Source: Fodinibius salsisoli
Lineage (GTDB): Bacteria; Bacteroidota; Rhodothermia; Balneolales; Balneolaceae
Assembly (NCBI RefSeq): GCF_026229185.1
Contig: NZ_JAGGJA010000007.1
Location: 243,463-307,462 of the forward strand
Direction of reading: 5' to 3'
Length of the DNA stretch: 64,000 nt
Made by a program: the position numbers and the translations under genes. Of this stretch, positions 48,001-55,358 are shown piece after piece (position 1 is the stretch's first letter; each line of letters begins with the position of its first letter). The notes under the pieces are model-generated. The model saw only the letters and a program-made list of their open reading frames with translations, made no database searches and was not told the origin of the DNA.

Positions 48001-48126
48001 ACCGACTTTAGAGGCTACGATCCGGAAGTAAACTTTGAAGGCAGAAATACACTCATTCGATCTGTTTCCATTGCACCGTATCCAAGTTCGAAAAAGTTAC
48101 TCTTTTCTATAGATCTGGACTTTTAA
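45088..48126 (+). CDS. SusC/RagA-family TonB-linked outer-membrane transporter 3
   Basis: 1012 residues from the ATG at 45088 (the TTG at 45061 is unlikely; an ATG six bases on is also possible). Signal peptide ends AVAQ, then the regulatory-like domain, EEVVVTG, the plug (VLKGPSAAAIYGQRANAG is conserved as ILKGPSAAAIYGQRANAG) and a barrel ending SKKLLFSIDLDF. It is the paralogue of the 40-kb transporter. Partner SusD starts 18 bases downstream, the same spacing as in pair 2. Confidence 0.93.
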   Translation: MTMPKKATMFYLWVVLLLVAQSAVAQFTAEGTVTDAQTGDPLVGANIYHQDSNRGTTTNVDGAFVIELPGQSATLRITYIGYITQSIEVSAEQSTDLQIELTSDIANLEEVVVTGLASSVKRSNLANAVSSISAKDISEKVAPPTIDRAMQGKIPGVEIMSTGGAPGGGFNVQLRGVSTLGAGSSQPLYIVDGVYIDNSAIRTGRSVVSGATSAALTDEDDAGVQDGVANRLADLNPEDIQSIEILKGPSAAAIYGQRANAGVIIINTKQGAAGETQVSFSQEVGFNSPLKLLGRTNWTEERIIAFHDDADEGLNAATQLELDRFRTAQENGTIRDLEEVFFDNRGVINKTQISISGGDAKTRFFVSGNIDNEDGIITNTGFNRNSLRANLSHSISDRVSITSNTNFVNTESNRGFTGNQNNTGGSLTYNLASHPNYAYGLLQPDQLGGYPDSPYFAENPFRLVDVATNDQDVNRLLQSVILKADLATFGASKLSLDAQGGFDFIDANSIVHFPEFMQFQRSQSFPGIVVHGENRSLNTNLQAFLVLNTDIKSGIGNINLTSQAGWTRFTTDIAASEIQGTGLLPGQTNTDNAAQISTNQNFANTTEVGFAAQQEANWEDRIIATIGARFDRSTLNLDQEEYTLYPKASLAINWANFDFWNINDVNLFKLRAAYGETGGVPLFGNTFTTLGTGPIGDRVGAIAPVASVDSDLKPERAKEIELGLDLGLFDGRISFEGTYYNKTVEDLILDLEPSPSTGLTTGITTNAAELENVGWEFGLSASPILSQNLSWNTNVLWWTNKSEITELVIPGQTNQALGFIGFGATRIEEGVSPTAIFGLPNTEEDQFGGLTKWGDFQPDFQMSWNNEFSYSNFAFNFLFHWSKGGENLDLYQLLLDGGGNTDDYFREGSTEVTPRPGPFSTTEYYIQDASYIKLREASLYYTVPTATLQEFFGGLVKRVRFGVSGTDLLMFTDFRGYDPEVNFEGRNTLIRSVSIAPYPSSKKLLFSIDLDF

Positions 48127-48144
48127 CCCAAAGAATTTTGCCTT

Positions 48145-49545
48145 ATGAAAACGTTAAAAAAGAACATATTACTATCTGTAGTCGTCATCTTATCCATGTC
48201 GTTTTCGGCATGTGAGATTGTCGAAGTGGATGTTGTACAGGATCCTAACCGCCCGACATCACAATCTGTGCTAAACGATGCTACTCCGGGCCAGATTCAG
48301 GATTTGCTAACGGGCCTGGAAAACAAAAACCGTGACATCATCGACCTGCGCTCCGGTGCCTATTCGCTGATGGGTGTTTTTGGTCGCGAGCTGTACTACT
48401 TTAACTCATCCGACCCCAACTTCATCACCGCCTGGATTCAGCTTCCCGGATCCGTTAATGCTGAGGATAACAGCAGCTTCTTTGTTGATGCCAGCATGTA
48501 CGAAGAGCCTTACCAAGCCGTACAGTTGGCTAACCTCACCCTCGGGGCTGTTGCTAACACCAACCAGTTAACCGAGGAAGCCAAAAGCGCTGCCAGCGGC
48601 TTCGCTAAAACAATCAAGGCGTTCCAGCTGCTTATTCCACTACATGGACAGTATCAAAATGGAATACGCACTGAAATTCCTTTTGAAGATCCATTTCAAC
48701 CGGGCCCATTCAGATCGTATGATGAAGCCCTTTCTGACATCCGTGCCATCCTCGATGATGGCGCTGCCGATTTAGGTGCAGCAGGCAGCACCTTCCCATT
48801 TGTCTTGACAGATGGATTTGACGGCTTTGAAACTCCTGCTGATCTGCTGGAGTGGAACCGGGCCATAGCAGCACGGGTAGCTATTTATGCTGAGGATTGG
48901 GGAGCAGCAATAACGGCTACCGATGAATCATTCATGCAGCTTACCGAAGGGGAATCAAGTATGAACCTCGGGGTTTATCATACCTTCAACGGAGGCAATG
49001 ATATCCTCAATCCATACTTCTTCACCCCTACCGCAGATGAAAATGATCTCCTGGTTGTTCATCCTTCTATGCTGGATGACGCTGAAACCAATGACCAGCG
49101 TGTCGCCAACAAATTCTTCCAGCGAGCCGAGGCAGCTACCAATCCCGATTTCACCGGTCCTGCTATAGCGTACCAGCACGCTACCTTTGCCTCCGCCACT
49201 GACGATTTTCCCATGATTCGCAATGAGGAACTGATTCTCATCCGCGCCGAGGCACTGGCACAACGTAACCAGGGTACCGACCTGACCAACGCTGTGGATG
49301 CCATCAATATCGTTCGTAACAGCTGGGGGCTGGGCAATTTTATCAGCCTTGATCAAGATGCTATCATTGACCAGGTACTGTTCGAGCGGAGATACTCGCT
49401 GTGGGGCGAAGGTCACCGCTGGGTTGATGCCCGACGATACGATCGCCTGAATCAAATTCCAACGAATGTTGACGGCGGACGTATTCCAACCCAGATTGCC
49501 CGTCCACAGGGTGAAATAGACTGGGATGAATTCACCGGCAATTAA
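48145..49545 (+). CDS. SusD/RagB-family outer-membrane lipoprotein 3
   Basis: 466 residues. Lipobox SFSAC, VVQDPNRPTSQSVLNDATPGQIQDLLTGLEN opening, RNEELILIRAEALAQ and ERRYSLWGEGHRWVDARRYDRLNQ late signatures. It is paralogous to the SusD of pair 2. The partner transporter precedes it. Confidence 0.92.
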   Translation: MKTLKKNILLSVVVILSMSFSACEIVEVDVVQDPNRPTSQSVLNDATPGQIQDLLTGLENKNRDIIDLRSGAYSLMGVFGRELYYFNSSDPNFITAWIQLPGSVNAEDNSSFFVDASMYEEPYQAVQLANLTLGAVANTNQLTEEAKSAASGFAKTIKAFQLLIPLHGQYQNGIRTEIPFEDPFQPGPFRSYDEALSDIRAILDDGAADLGAAGSTFPFVLTDGFDGFETPADLLEWNRAIAARVAIYAEDWGAAITATDESFMQLTEGESSMNLGVYHTFNGGNDILNPYFFTPTADENDLLVVHPSMLDDAETNDQRVANKFFQRAEAATNPDFTGPAIAYQHATFASATDDFPMIRNEELILIRAEALAQRNQGTDLTNAVDAINIVRNSWGLGNFISLDQDAIIDQVLFERRYSLWGEGHRWVDARRYDRLNQIPTNVDGGRIPTQIARPQGEIDWDEFTGN

Positions 49546-49571
49546 TAACCATACCTAAAAATTATCAATTC

Positions 49572-49603
49572 AAGCCGCCCTGCCCAAAGCGGGGTGGCTT
49601 TTT
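49572..49603 (+). terminator. Rho-independent terminator of SusCD operon 3
   Basis: Stem AAGCCGCCCTG / CGGGGTGGCTT with two G-T pairs, followed by a T tract. Confidence 0.88.
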
Positions 49604-49667
49604 CATTTCACTCTATCGGCTGTTTTTGTATCTTAGCAACTAAATTTGACCTTAATAGCGCATCTCA

Positions 49668-50867
49668 ATGACCTACGACTTTACCATTATCGGCGCCGGC
49701 ATTGTCGGGCTGTCAACTGCATACAAGATTTCAGAATCTTATCCTGATCTTAATATCCTCGTACTGGAGAAAGAAGGTCACGTGGCGGCCCACCAAACGG
49801 GAAATAACTCGGGCGTTATTCACTCCGGCATCTACTATAAGCCGAAGAGCTATCGGGCCAAGAATTGTGTGGATGGGCGTCATCAGCTGGTGGATTTCTG
49901 CCAGGAGCACGATGTTGATCACGAAATTTGTGGTAAAGTGATTGTCGCTACGGAGGAGGAAGACATCCCTCGCTTAAAAGGCATCTTTGAGACGGGCCAG
50001 ATCAACGGGATTGAAGGCATTAAGATGATTGATCCCGACGAGGTTAACGAGATTGAGCCCTATGTAAGCAGCGTCAAAGGCATCCACGTTCCCTGTTCTG
50101 GTATTGTGGATTATATTGGGGTCTGTGAAAAGCTTAGAGAATTGATCGAAGCACGCGGCAATGAGGTTCGCTTCAACCAGGAAGTCCAGAATATTAAACA
50201 GGATGGTGCTGACCTTACCGTTCAAACGAAAACCGATCAGTTTCAAAGCCGGTACCTGATTAACTGTGCCGGACTCTATAGCGACCATGTAGCCAAATCA
50301 GCGGGCGTTCGACCCAATATGCAGATTGTGCCCTTTCGCGGCGAATACTTTGAGCTCAAGCCCGAAGCCCAACATTTTGTAAATGGCCTCATCTATCCCA
50401 TGCCCAATCCCGCCTTCCCTTTTCTCGGGGTTCATTTTACCAAGATGGTACATGATACCATAGAATGTGGCCCAAATGCCGTTTTTGCCTTCAAACGAGA
50501 AGGATACGACAAAATCTCTTTCGACCTGGAGGAGACCATCGAAACCCTCAACTTTTCCGGCTTCTGGAAGCTTGCGAAACAGCACTGGAAGATGGGCCTT
50601 GAAGAGTGGTATCGCTCCTTTTCAAAACGCGCCTTTGTGAAAGACTTACAGAAGTTGGTGCCGGCCATACGTCCCCATCACTTAAAGCATTCTCCATCCG
50701 GGGTGCGTGCCATGGCGCTTAAGCCCAATGGTGAAATTCTGGATGACTTTCAGTTTGAGACCACAGAGAATGAAATCCACGTTTTAAATGCCCCCAGTCC
50801 CGCCGCTACCGCCGGATTGGCTATTGGAGATGAAATTCTGGCCCGCGCCGAAAAAGCTTTCCTATAG
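49668..50867 (+). CDS. lhgO: L-2-hydroxyglutarate oxidase
   Basis: 399 residues. FAD-binding FTIIGAGIVGLSTAYKI opening, the QTGNNSGVIHSGIYYKPKS loop, IDPDEVNEIEPYV, and the C-terminal PSPAATAGLAIGDEI match LhgO/YgaF. It oxidises L-2-hydroxyglutarate to 2-oxoglutarate, passing electrons to the quinone pool. It borders the cassette array on its left. Confidence 0.93.
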   Translation: MTYDFTIIGAGIVGLSTAYKISESYPDLNILVLEKEGHVAAHQTGNNSGVIHSGIYYKPKSYRAKNCVDGRHQLVDFCQEHDVDHEICGKVIVATEEEDIPRLKGIFETGQINGIEGIKMIDPDEVNEIEPYVSSVKGIHVPCSGIVDYIGVCEKLRELIEARGNEVRFNQEVQNIKQDGADLTVQTKTDQFQSRYLINCAGLYSDHVAKSAGVRPNMQIVPFRGEYFELKPEAQHFVNGLIYPMPNPAFPFLGVHFTKMVHDTIECGPNAVFAFKREGYDKISFDLEETIETLNFSGFWKLAKQHWKMGLEEWYRSFSKRAFVKDLQKLVPAIRPHHLKHSPSGVRAMALKPNGEILDDFQFETTENEIHVLNAPSPAATAGLAIGDEILARAEKAFL

Positions 50868-51195
50868 CTATCCTAAGAGCACTGTTCTTATTTAGGTTGT
50901 ACAATAAGATTTACTACCTGTAATTATCCAGGTTTGAATATAGATAAAAAATATTATTCATCGACATTATCTGTATTACGGTCACCTCTTGAATACAAGT
51001 AATATGCCCCTTTCCTGCTGTTACTTCCCATAGGCCCACTTCTTGAATGTTATCCATTCAAAGTGTACCATGGATATTAATGAATAAGCTTAGGTTAGGT
51101 TCCCTCCCACTTTTGCTAATTTCTGACTCAATTAATTGCTTTCAAGCTCGTTTTTAATCAACTTAAGTCTGTAATTGCAAAACAAATTTTCTGTC
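50868..51195. other. Gap left of the cassette array with a GTTAGGT box
   Basis: 328 bases without a gene. A small hairpin (CCTAA / TTAGG) lies right after lhgO. A GTTAGGT box at 51094-51100 fits the GTTRRRY core of an attC right end, but I find no convincing complementary left half, so it is only a possible boundary of the array. Confidence 0.35.
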
Positions 51196-51408
51196 ATGGA
51201 AAAGACATTAATCAATGAGCTTTCACGGCTCAATAAAAATGAAAAGTTGCTTCTGGTCGAAGCCTTATGGGATTCCATTGCCTCAGATCCAGAAGAGGTT
51301 GAAGTCCCTGATCATCACAAATCTATTTTGGAGCAACGTCTTAAGACCTTAGAAAAAGACAAAAAGAATGGATCTTCCTGGAAAGAGATCCGTCAAAAAT
51401 ATCTATAA
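51196..51408 (+). CDS. Addiction-module component (antitoxin, PF09720-like)
   Basis: 70 residues from the ATG at 51196 (the TTG at 51175 adds seven). LNKNEKLLLVEALWDSIASD is the signature of the short addiction-module antitoxin family; the C-terminal half is charged and probably wraps the toxin. The toxin starts seven bases after its stop. Confidence 0.85.
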   Translation: MEKTLINELSRLNKNEKLLLVEALWDSIASDPEEVEVPDHHKSILEQRLKTLEKDKKNGSSWKEIRQKYL

Positions 51409-51414
51409 ATCGCT

Positions 51415-51717
51415 TTGCCCAAAACGTTAATCCTTACCGAAGATGCGCAGCAAGATTTAGATGGTGCTTACCAGTGGTATCAAGAGCAAAATCATGGATT
51501 AGGTCAGGAGTTCATTCGCTGCATTGATGCAAAACTTTCAGAAATTAGCCGTCATCCTCTTCACCATCAAGTCGTTTATAAAGACAGAGTTCATCGAGCT
51601 TTAACCAACCGTTTTCCCTTTTCTATTTATTTTGTCAATGAAGAAGAGATTATAACTGTCTTTGCTATTCTCCATCAGCGAAGAAGTCCAGAGTCTTGGA
51701 AAACAAGAACCGAGTAG
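51415..51717 (+). CDS. RelE/ParE-family toxin
   Basis: 100 residues from a TTG start. LTEDAQQDLDGAYQWYQEQNHGLGQEFIRCID and the VYKDRVHRALTNRFPFSIYFVNEEEIITVFAILHQRRSP segment are typical of RelE/ParE toxins. It probably cleaves mRNA on the ribosome or poisons gyrase; the choice is open. With the gene before it and the attC-like site after it, it forms one mobile cassette. Confidence 0.88.
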   Translation: MPKTLILTEDAQQDLDGAYQWYQEQNHGLGQEFIRCIDAKLSEISRHPLHHQVVYKDRVHRALTNRFPFSIYFVNEEEIITVFAILHQRRSPESWKTRTE

Positions 51718-51724
51718 TCGGGAA

Positions 51725-51856
51725 ACCTAACCCGCGCATTAACTCGGACAGGCCTCGCCCTCTCCTTGCCTCCCTTCCATTTATTAGTTAATCTTTTGTT
51801 TTGTAATTAACTAAACACTGTTGCGCCTGCCGGTTATGCGCAATGTCGTTATAGGT
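51725..51856 (+). other. attC-like recombination site 1
   Basis: About 132 bases, starting eight bases after the toxin stop. Left end ACCTAAC fits the RYYYAAC box. Right end GTTATAGGT is its complement with AT inserted. Inside, GCGCATTAACTCGGACAGGC pairs with GCCTGCCGGTTATGCGC, with three extra bases on the left strand, as for the extrahelical bases of folded attC. Length and layout match attC of chromosomal integrons. The middle third is A/T-rich and resembles the corresponding part of site 2. Confidence 0.65.
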
Positions 51857-51888
51857 TCAACCACCATTTAGATAGATAGGGTCCTTTT

Positions 51889-52638
51889 ATGAAATTCATT
51901 TTACTTTATCTGTTCTATGCCCTTATCCTCTCTTTTGCTTTAAAACAAGGGGCCCTTTATTCACGTGTTAAGTCTGATAGGAAAGACGGAAATAATGAAA
52001 AGCCAGAACGAATCTTGGTGATTGGCGCTACAGGTGGGACGGGGCAAGAGCTTGTCCGACAATTGCTAGGAAGAGAATATCAGGTTACGGCTTTTGTCCG
52101 GAACCCAGCGGGATTAAAGATCGAGCATCCAAAGTTGACAATTGCTCAAGGCAACGTGTTAGATTATGAGTCGGTAGAAAAGGCGGTCCGCGGGAATGAC
52201 GCCGTGCTCTCGGCTCTGGGTCACAAGAGATTTTTTTACCCCACACGTATCCTCTCAAAAGGCACCCATAACCTGCTTCGGGCAATGGAGAAATTTGGTG
52301 TGTCGCGCTTAGTCTGCGAGACTTCTTTGGGTATTGGCAACAGTGCCGGACGACTTGGACTATACTACACCTTCTTCACTATTCCAGTAATTCTGCCTTT
52401 TTATTTTTGGGATAAAGCTCGTCAAGAAAAGCTAATTACAGAAAGTAATGTCAATTGGACCATTGTCCGTCCAGGAGTGCTGACTAACAATCCTAAACAT
52501 GGTAATTTCCGTCATGGTCCGGATATCGGCAGCTATATTTGGACTGTTCGTATCTCACGGGGCGATGTGGCAGAATTTATGATTTGTCAGCTAACGGACG
52601 ATACTTATCTGAAAATGGCTGTGGCAGTAGCTAAATAA
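51889..52638 (+). CDS. NAD(P)-binding atypical SDR (NmrA/SDR_a5-like)
   Basis: 249 residues. A short hydrophobic N-terminus (residues 1-18) is followed by the cofactor site RILVIGATGGTGQELVRQLLGREYQV, then VNWTIVRPGVLTNNPKHG. This is a NAD(P)H-binding Rossmann protein of the NmrA-like type, possibly a quinone or flavin reductase. It sits alone between attC-like sites 1 and 2, as a single-gene cassette. Confidence 0.85.
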   Translation: MKFILLYLFYALILSFALKQGALYSRVKSDRKDGNNEKPERILVIGATGGTGQELVRQLLGREYQVTAFVRNPAGLKIEHPKLTIAQGNVLDYESVEKAVRGNDAVLSALGHKRFFYPTRILSKGTHNLLRAMEKFGVSRLVCETSLGIGNSAGRLGLYYTFFTIPVILPFYFWDKARQEKLITESNVNWTIVRPGVLTNNPKHGNFRHGPDIGSYIWTVRISRGDVAEFMICQLTDDTYLKMAVAVAK

Positions 52639-52735
52639 ATTTAACAACAAAAAAACATTACCCATTTTGTAGCTCAGTTGAACCTATAACCCGCCTTTAG
52701 ATTACTCCTAAGATAAAAACTACTTATGTTAGTGG

Positions 52736-52741
52736 TATAAT
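52736..52741 (+). promoter_or_regulatory. -10 box of the IS110 non-coding RNA/transposase
   Basis: A perfect TATAAT eight to ten bases before the start of the structured non-coding segment. No equally good -35 at 17 bases. In IS110 elements such promoters become complete when the element is circular. Confidence 0.55.
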
Positions 52742-52747
52742 CCGCTA

Positions 52748-52925
52748 CTGGGCCCGCCGGGGCGGGCTAAATAACCCGCTAGCTTTCGAGCTACCGGTGC
52801 GTATGAGTCCCCGGCAGGTTTCCGGCCAGAACCCGCTCGTTAGAATGTAAGCCCTCAAGGACTCACAGGAGGTAATAGTGGCTGGTCCTATCCAGTAAGC
52901 GGCACCCCTTCACTAGGTAATATAG
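52748..52925 (+). ncRNA. Candidate bridge RNA of the IS110 element
   Basis: A 5' hairpin GCCCGCC-GG-GGCGGGC (52752-52767), then two loops with guide-like segments. Target loop: ATAACCCGC at 52771-52779 is identical to the target left flank at 52686-52694; after a hairpin TAGCT-TTCG-AGCTA, GGTGCGT at 52796-52802 can pair with GC plus GCATT of the right flank (three G-T pairs). Donor loop: TTAGAAT at 52840-52846 equals the right end of the element (53957-53963) and CTCAAGG at 52854-52860 pairs 6 of 7 with the left end (52694-52700). That is the left/right target and donor guide order described for IS621-type bridge RNAs. Ends of the RNA are guessed. Confidence 0.6.
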
Positions 52926-52936
52926 GAGAAAGTCTT

Positions 52937-53944
52937 ATGGAAGCCAGCTATTATATAGGTATTGACATCTCAAGACAACGGTTGGATTGGCAGGTAACTG
53001 ATGCCCAAAACACTGAATGTGCAACGGGCCAGACCGTAAACAGTCCAAAAGGAATCCACAAAATGATTGGCCGATGGAAACGAGGTAACATCCGCCTGCA
53101 TGAGCTTATCGTTTATTTTGAGCACACCGGCCCCTATGGGCTGTTGCTGGCGACCCTATTAGAAGAAGCCGGGATTTGTTATGTGGTGGTTTCGGCCGTC
53201 CAGGTTCAGCTCTCGTTGGGTATCCGTCGGGGGAAGTCGGATCCCATTGATGCTCGCCGCCTGGCTGAGTACTTGTGGCGCTTCCGGGATCAGCTGCGGC
53301 CCAGCCGGTTACCGTCCAAGGCACTGCTGGAGCTACGGGGATGGCTGCTGTGGCGGGAAAGGCTAGTCAAGATGCGAACGGCCCTAACCAATGGTATCCA
53401 AGCAAATACCCTTACCAGCCAAGTAGCAGATCTGACAGAAATTAACCAGCAAATGCAAACTCAACACGACCAATTGACTACGCAACTAAAACAGGTCGAT
53501 CGCAAGATTAGAAGGCTCCTCCGCCGATACAATACCACTGAAGGCCAATATGATCTGCTAGTAAGTATTCCGGGTATTGGACCTGTGATCGCCGGTTGGC
53601 TATTAGTATATACGGAAGGATTTACTCGATTTTCCAACGCCCGACAACTGGCCTGTTTTACTGGTAGTGCCCCGTTCCCCAAACAATCGGGCCAGCATAG
53701 GAGTCCTGACCGAGTGAGCCGATGGCGGTGCCAACGGCTGAAATCCTTACTGCTCAATGGGGTACATTCGGCTATCCAGTACGATCCGGAACTTCAAGCC
53801 TATTACAAGCGAAAATGCGAGGAAGGAAAACATCCCCAAAGCGTACGAAATGCGGTGATCTGCAAGCTGCTGTACCGGGTCTTTGCGGTCATTAATCGGG
53901 GCACCCCCTACGTAAAAATACATCAGCACGAAGCCGCAAAATAA
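52937..53944 (+). CDS. IS110-family transposase (DEDD recombinase)
   Basis: 335 residues, full length. The N-terminal RuvC-like domain shows YYIGIDISRQRLDWQV, VYFEHTGPYG and RRGKSDPIDARRLAEYLWR, giving the DEDD acidic set. The C-terminal transposase-20 domain contains LLVSIPGIGPVIAGWLLVYTEGFTRFSNARQLACFTGSAP, with the HhH and a conserved Ser-containing region (SAPFPKQSGQHR). It has an AGGAG Shine-Dalgarno at about 10 bases. No frameshift or stop, so it may still be active. Confidence 0.95.
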   Translation: MEASYYIGIDISRQRLDWQVTDAQNTECATGQTVNSPKGIHKMIGRWKRGNIRLHELIVYFEHTGPYGLLLATLLEEAGICYVVVSAVQVQLSLGIRRGKSDPIDARRLAEYLWRFRDQLRPSRLPSKALLELRGWLLWRERLVKMRTALTNGIQANTLTSQVADLTEINQQMQTQHDQLTTQLKQVDRKIRRLLRRYNTTEGQYDLLVSIPGIGPVIAGWLLVYTEGFTRFSNARQLACFTGSAPFPKQSGQHRSPDRVSRWRCQRLKSLLLNGVHSAIQYDPELQAYYKRKCEEGKHPQSVRNAVICKLLYRVFAVINRGTPYVKIHQHEAAK

Positions 53945-54123
53945 CTTGACTTAGTCTTAGAATACGCATTAAGTGGGACGTGCCTCGCTCTCCTACGCTT
54001 TAAAAACAAAGCTTCGGTGAGCAGGCCAATGCCTACTTTTGGCTTTTTAGCTCTCTGTTCATTATTTAACTAATCAACATTAATCCGCACGCCGGTTAAG
54101 CGCTAGGCCGTTAGCATCACAAG

Positions 54124-54360
54124 TTAAAACTTGTCCTTTTCATCTGGCTCTTCGTTTGGAACTTTTGACAATACGTGCTCAAATTTTTCTCGTGAACTTA
54201 ATTCACCTCTTTTCTTTAAATATTCTACTGTCATTAAAGCAGACAACTTTTCAGAAACAGCAGAATTAATTAGCTGATTCATAGATACGCCTTCTTTTTT
54301 TGCCAGTTCTTTTATTTTTTTGTGCATCGAGTCGGGCAGCCGTACGCTTAAAGTGCTCAT
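54124..54360 (-). CDS. Ribbon-helix-helix antitoxin (HicB/CopG-like)
   Basis: 78 residues. MSTLSVRLPDSMHKKIKELAKKEGVSMNQLINSAVSEKL is a ribbon-helix-helix DNA-binding domain, followed by an acidic tail that should contact the toxin. It starts inside the last codons of the PIN gene (ATGA overlap), so toxin precedes antitoxin in transcription order. It is antiparallel to the attC-like sites that flank it. Confidence 0.88.
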   Translation of the reverse strand: MSTLSVRLPDSMHKKIKELAKKEGVSMNQLINSAVSEKLSALMTVEYLKKRGELSSREKFEHVLSKVPNEEPDEKDKF

Positions 54361-54773
54361 AATTCTCCGATTTTAATTAAAAATTGCTTTGGCGTTGTCG
54401 CTTCCGCTCCAAATTGCTCAATGCCTTTAAAGTCACCGAAGTTGTAGGTAATTATATATTCACAACCTGCTTCAACAGCTAATTCTAGTACCATGTCATC
54501 TTTGGGATCTTTCAAAAAAGGTCGCCAAAGAAAAAAGATATCTCGCTTGTCAGCTACTTTACACAAGTAGTTTAACAAATCATCGATATCTGTGTCGATC
54601 AGATGTTCAAACTTTTTCCTTTTGCTTACTGCTTCATACTCAATCAATAATGGTACCGAAAGACTGATATCAAACTTTCCGGTTCCGATTAAACTGATCA
54701 ATTTAAATGAGGCTCCTCGGTTCAAGCGAAGAGCTGAAATTAATACATTGGTATCAATAACAACGCTAATCAT
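54357..54773 (-). CDS. PIN-domain toxin (TIGR00305-type)
   Basis: 138 residues. VVIDTNVLISALRLNRGAS gives the first acidic residue, EYEAVSKRKKFEHLI and KDPKDDMVLELAVEAGCEYIITYNFGDF the others. This matches PIN nucleases of type II systems, probably an RNase that cuts tRNA or rRNA. Partner antitoxin overlaps it by four bases. Confidence 0.9.
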   Translation of the reverse strand: MISVVIDTNVLISALRLNRGASFKLISLIGTGKFDISLSVPLLIEYEAVSKRKKFEHLIDTDIDDLLNYLCKVADKRDIFFLWRPFLKDPKDDMVLELAVEAGCEYIITYNFGDFKGIEQFGAEATTPKQFLIKIGEL

Positions 54774-54820
54774 AATATGGTATTATATGCAATACCAAAA
54801 TAATATCAAAAAGTTTGTGG

Positions 54821-55350
54821 TGCTAACCTATACATGGCCTCCAAAGGCAACAGACAATAATTATTTCGCGCAAGAAACATATTCCCTCACCTGGTGTTAT
54901 TTTTCTTGCCCTCTGCATGGATCTTGCTACAGGCAGTATATCAACAACGGTTGACAGCATCGCAGGCTGCACCAAACACATATAGAGGCTCTACATATCG
55001 TTAGTAAGGCTAAGGGGCCAGACTAATAATCGGTCCCGCATCCACGGGACGGCCATAGAATATATTGCGTGCCCTGAGCCCGGATGATCAAACGCGGGGC
55101 TATAGCCCGTAAGGGCCATTCCAGTTACTGGCATCTCGGAGCAGGGGCAGCACACGCCGATAGTTCCGGCATACCACAAGGCCGGATATCGAAAAGTATA
55201 GGGCCGCTGTCGCCTCCAATCAAGCGGTGCGAGTTCGGCTTTTTAGCTTTCCATTTATTATTTAACAATTCAACAATTTTACGGGCGCACCTTATGTACA
55301 GCCTACGTAGCCGTGCTACTTCGGCGTAGTAGTCCGCCATGTCGTTAGGT
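54821..55350 (+). other. attC-like recombination site 3, expanded or interrupted; GC-rich insert
   Basis: Left end TGCTAAC (54821-54827) and ACATGGC just inside pair with GCCATGT and GTTAGGT at 55336-55350. The A/T-rich half with TTTAGCTTTCCATTTATTATTTAAC (about 55233-55258) resembles the same part of sites 1 and 2, so this is one site of the family, but it is 530 bases long. An inner GTTAGTA at 55000-55006 could be a second right end. Between 55007 and 55230 lies a GC-rich block with GTCCCG-CATCCA-CGGGAC and GGGCTATAGCCC palindromes and no gene. Confidence 0.45.
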
Positions 55351-55358
55351 AAACGAAG

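Larger units (their letters stand above)
52695..53965 (+). mobile_element. IS110-family insertion sequence inside attC-like site 2
   Basis: About 1271 bases. The boundaries come from comparing with site 1: left flank CCCGC, right flank GCATTAAG rejoin to give the uninterrupted CCCGCGCATTAA sequence. Long 5' non-coding end (about 240 bases) and short 3' end (about 20), as in the IS110 rather than the IS1111 subgroup. CTAAGA at the left and TCTTAG at the right give short subterminal inverted repeats. Ends are uncertain by one or two bases (left junction dinucleotide GC, right AC). Confidence 0.82.
52680..54116 (+). other. attC-like recombination site 2, interrupted by an IS110 element
   Basis: Left part GAACCTATAACCCGC (52680-52694) is the reverse complement of the right end of site 1. 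After the IS, GCATTAAGTGGGACGTGC (53966-53983) continues it, and the right side GCACGCCGGTTAAGCGC with GTTAGCA (54110-54116) pairs with it. Without the element the site would be about 165 bases. Its A/T-rich centre (about 54040-54090) resembles that of sites 1 and 3. Confidence 0.65.

Noticed and set aside
51094..51100. GTTAGGT as the right end of an attC site before the first cassette
   Set aside because: Box fits, but I could not find the matching left half; kept only as a possible boundary.
54991..55340. Small open frames (62 and 71 codons) in attC-like site 3
   Set aside because: They lie in the palindromic block and show no domain; base pairing explains the conservation better than coding.
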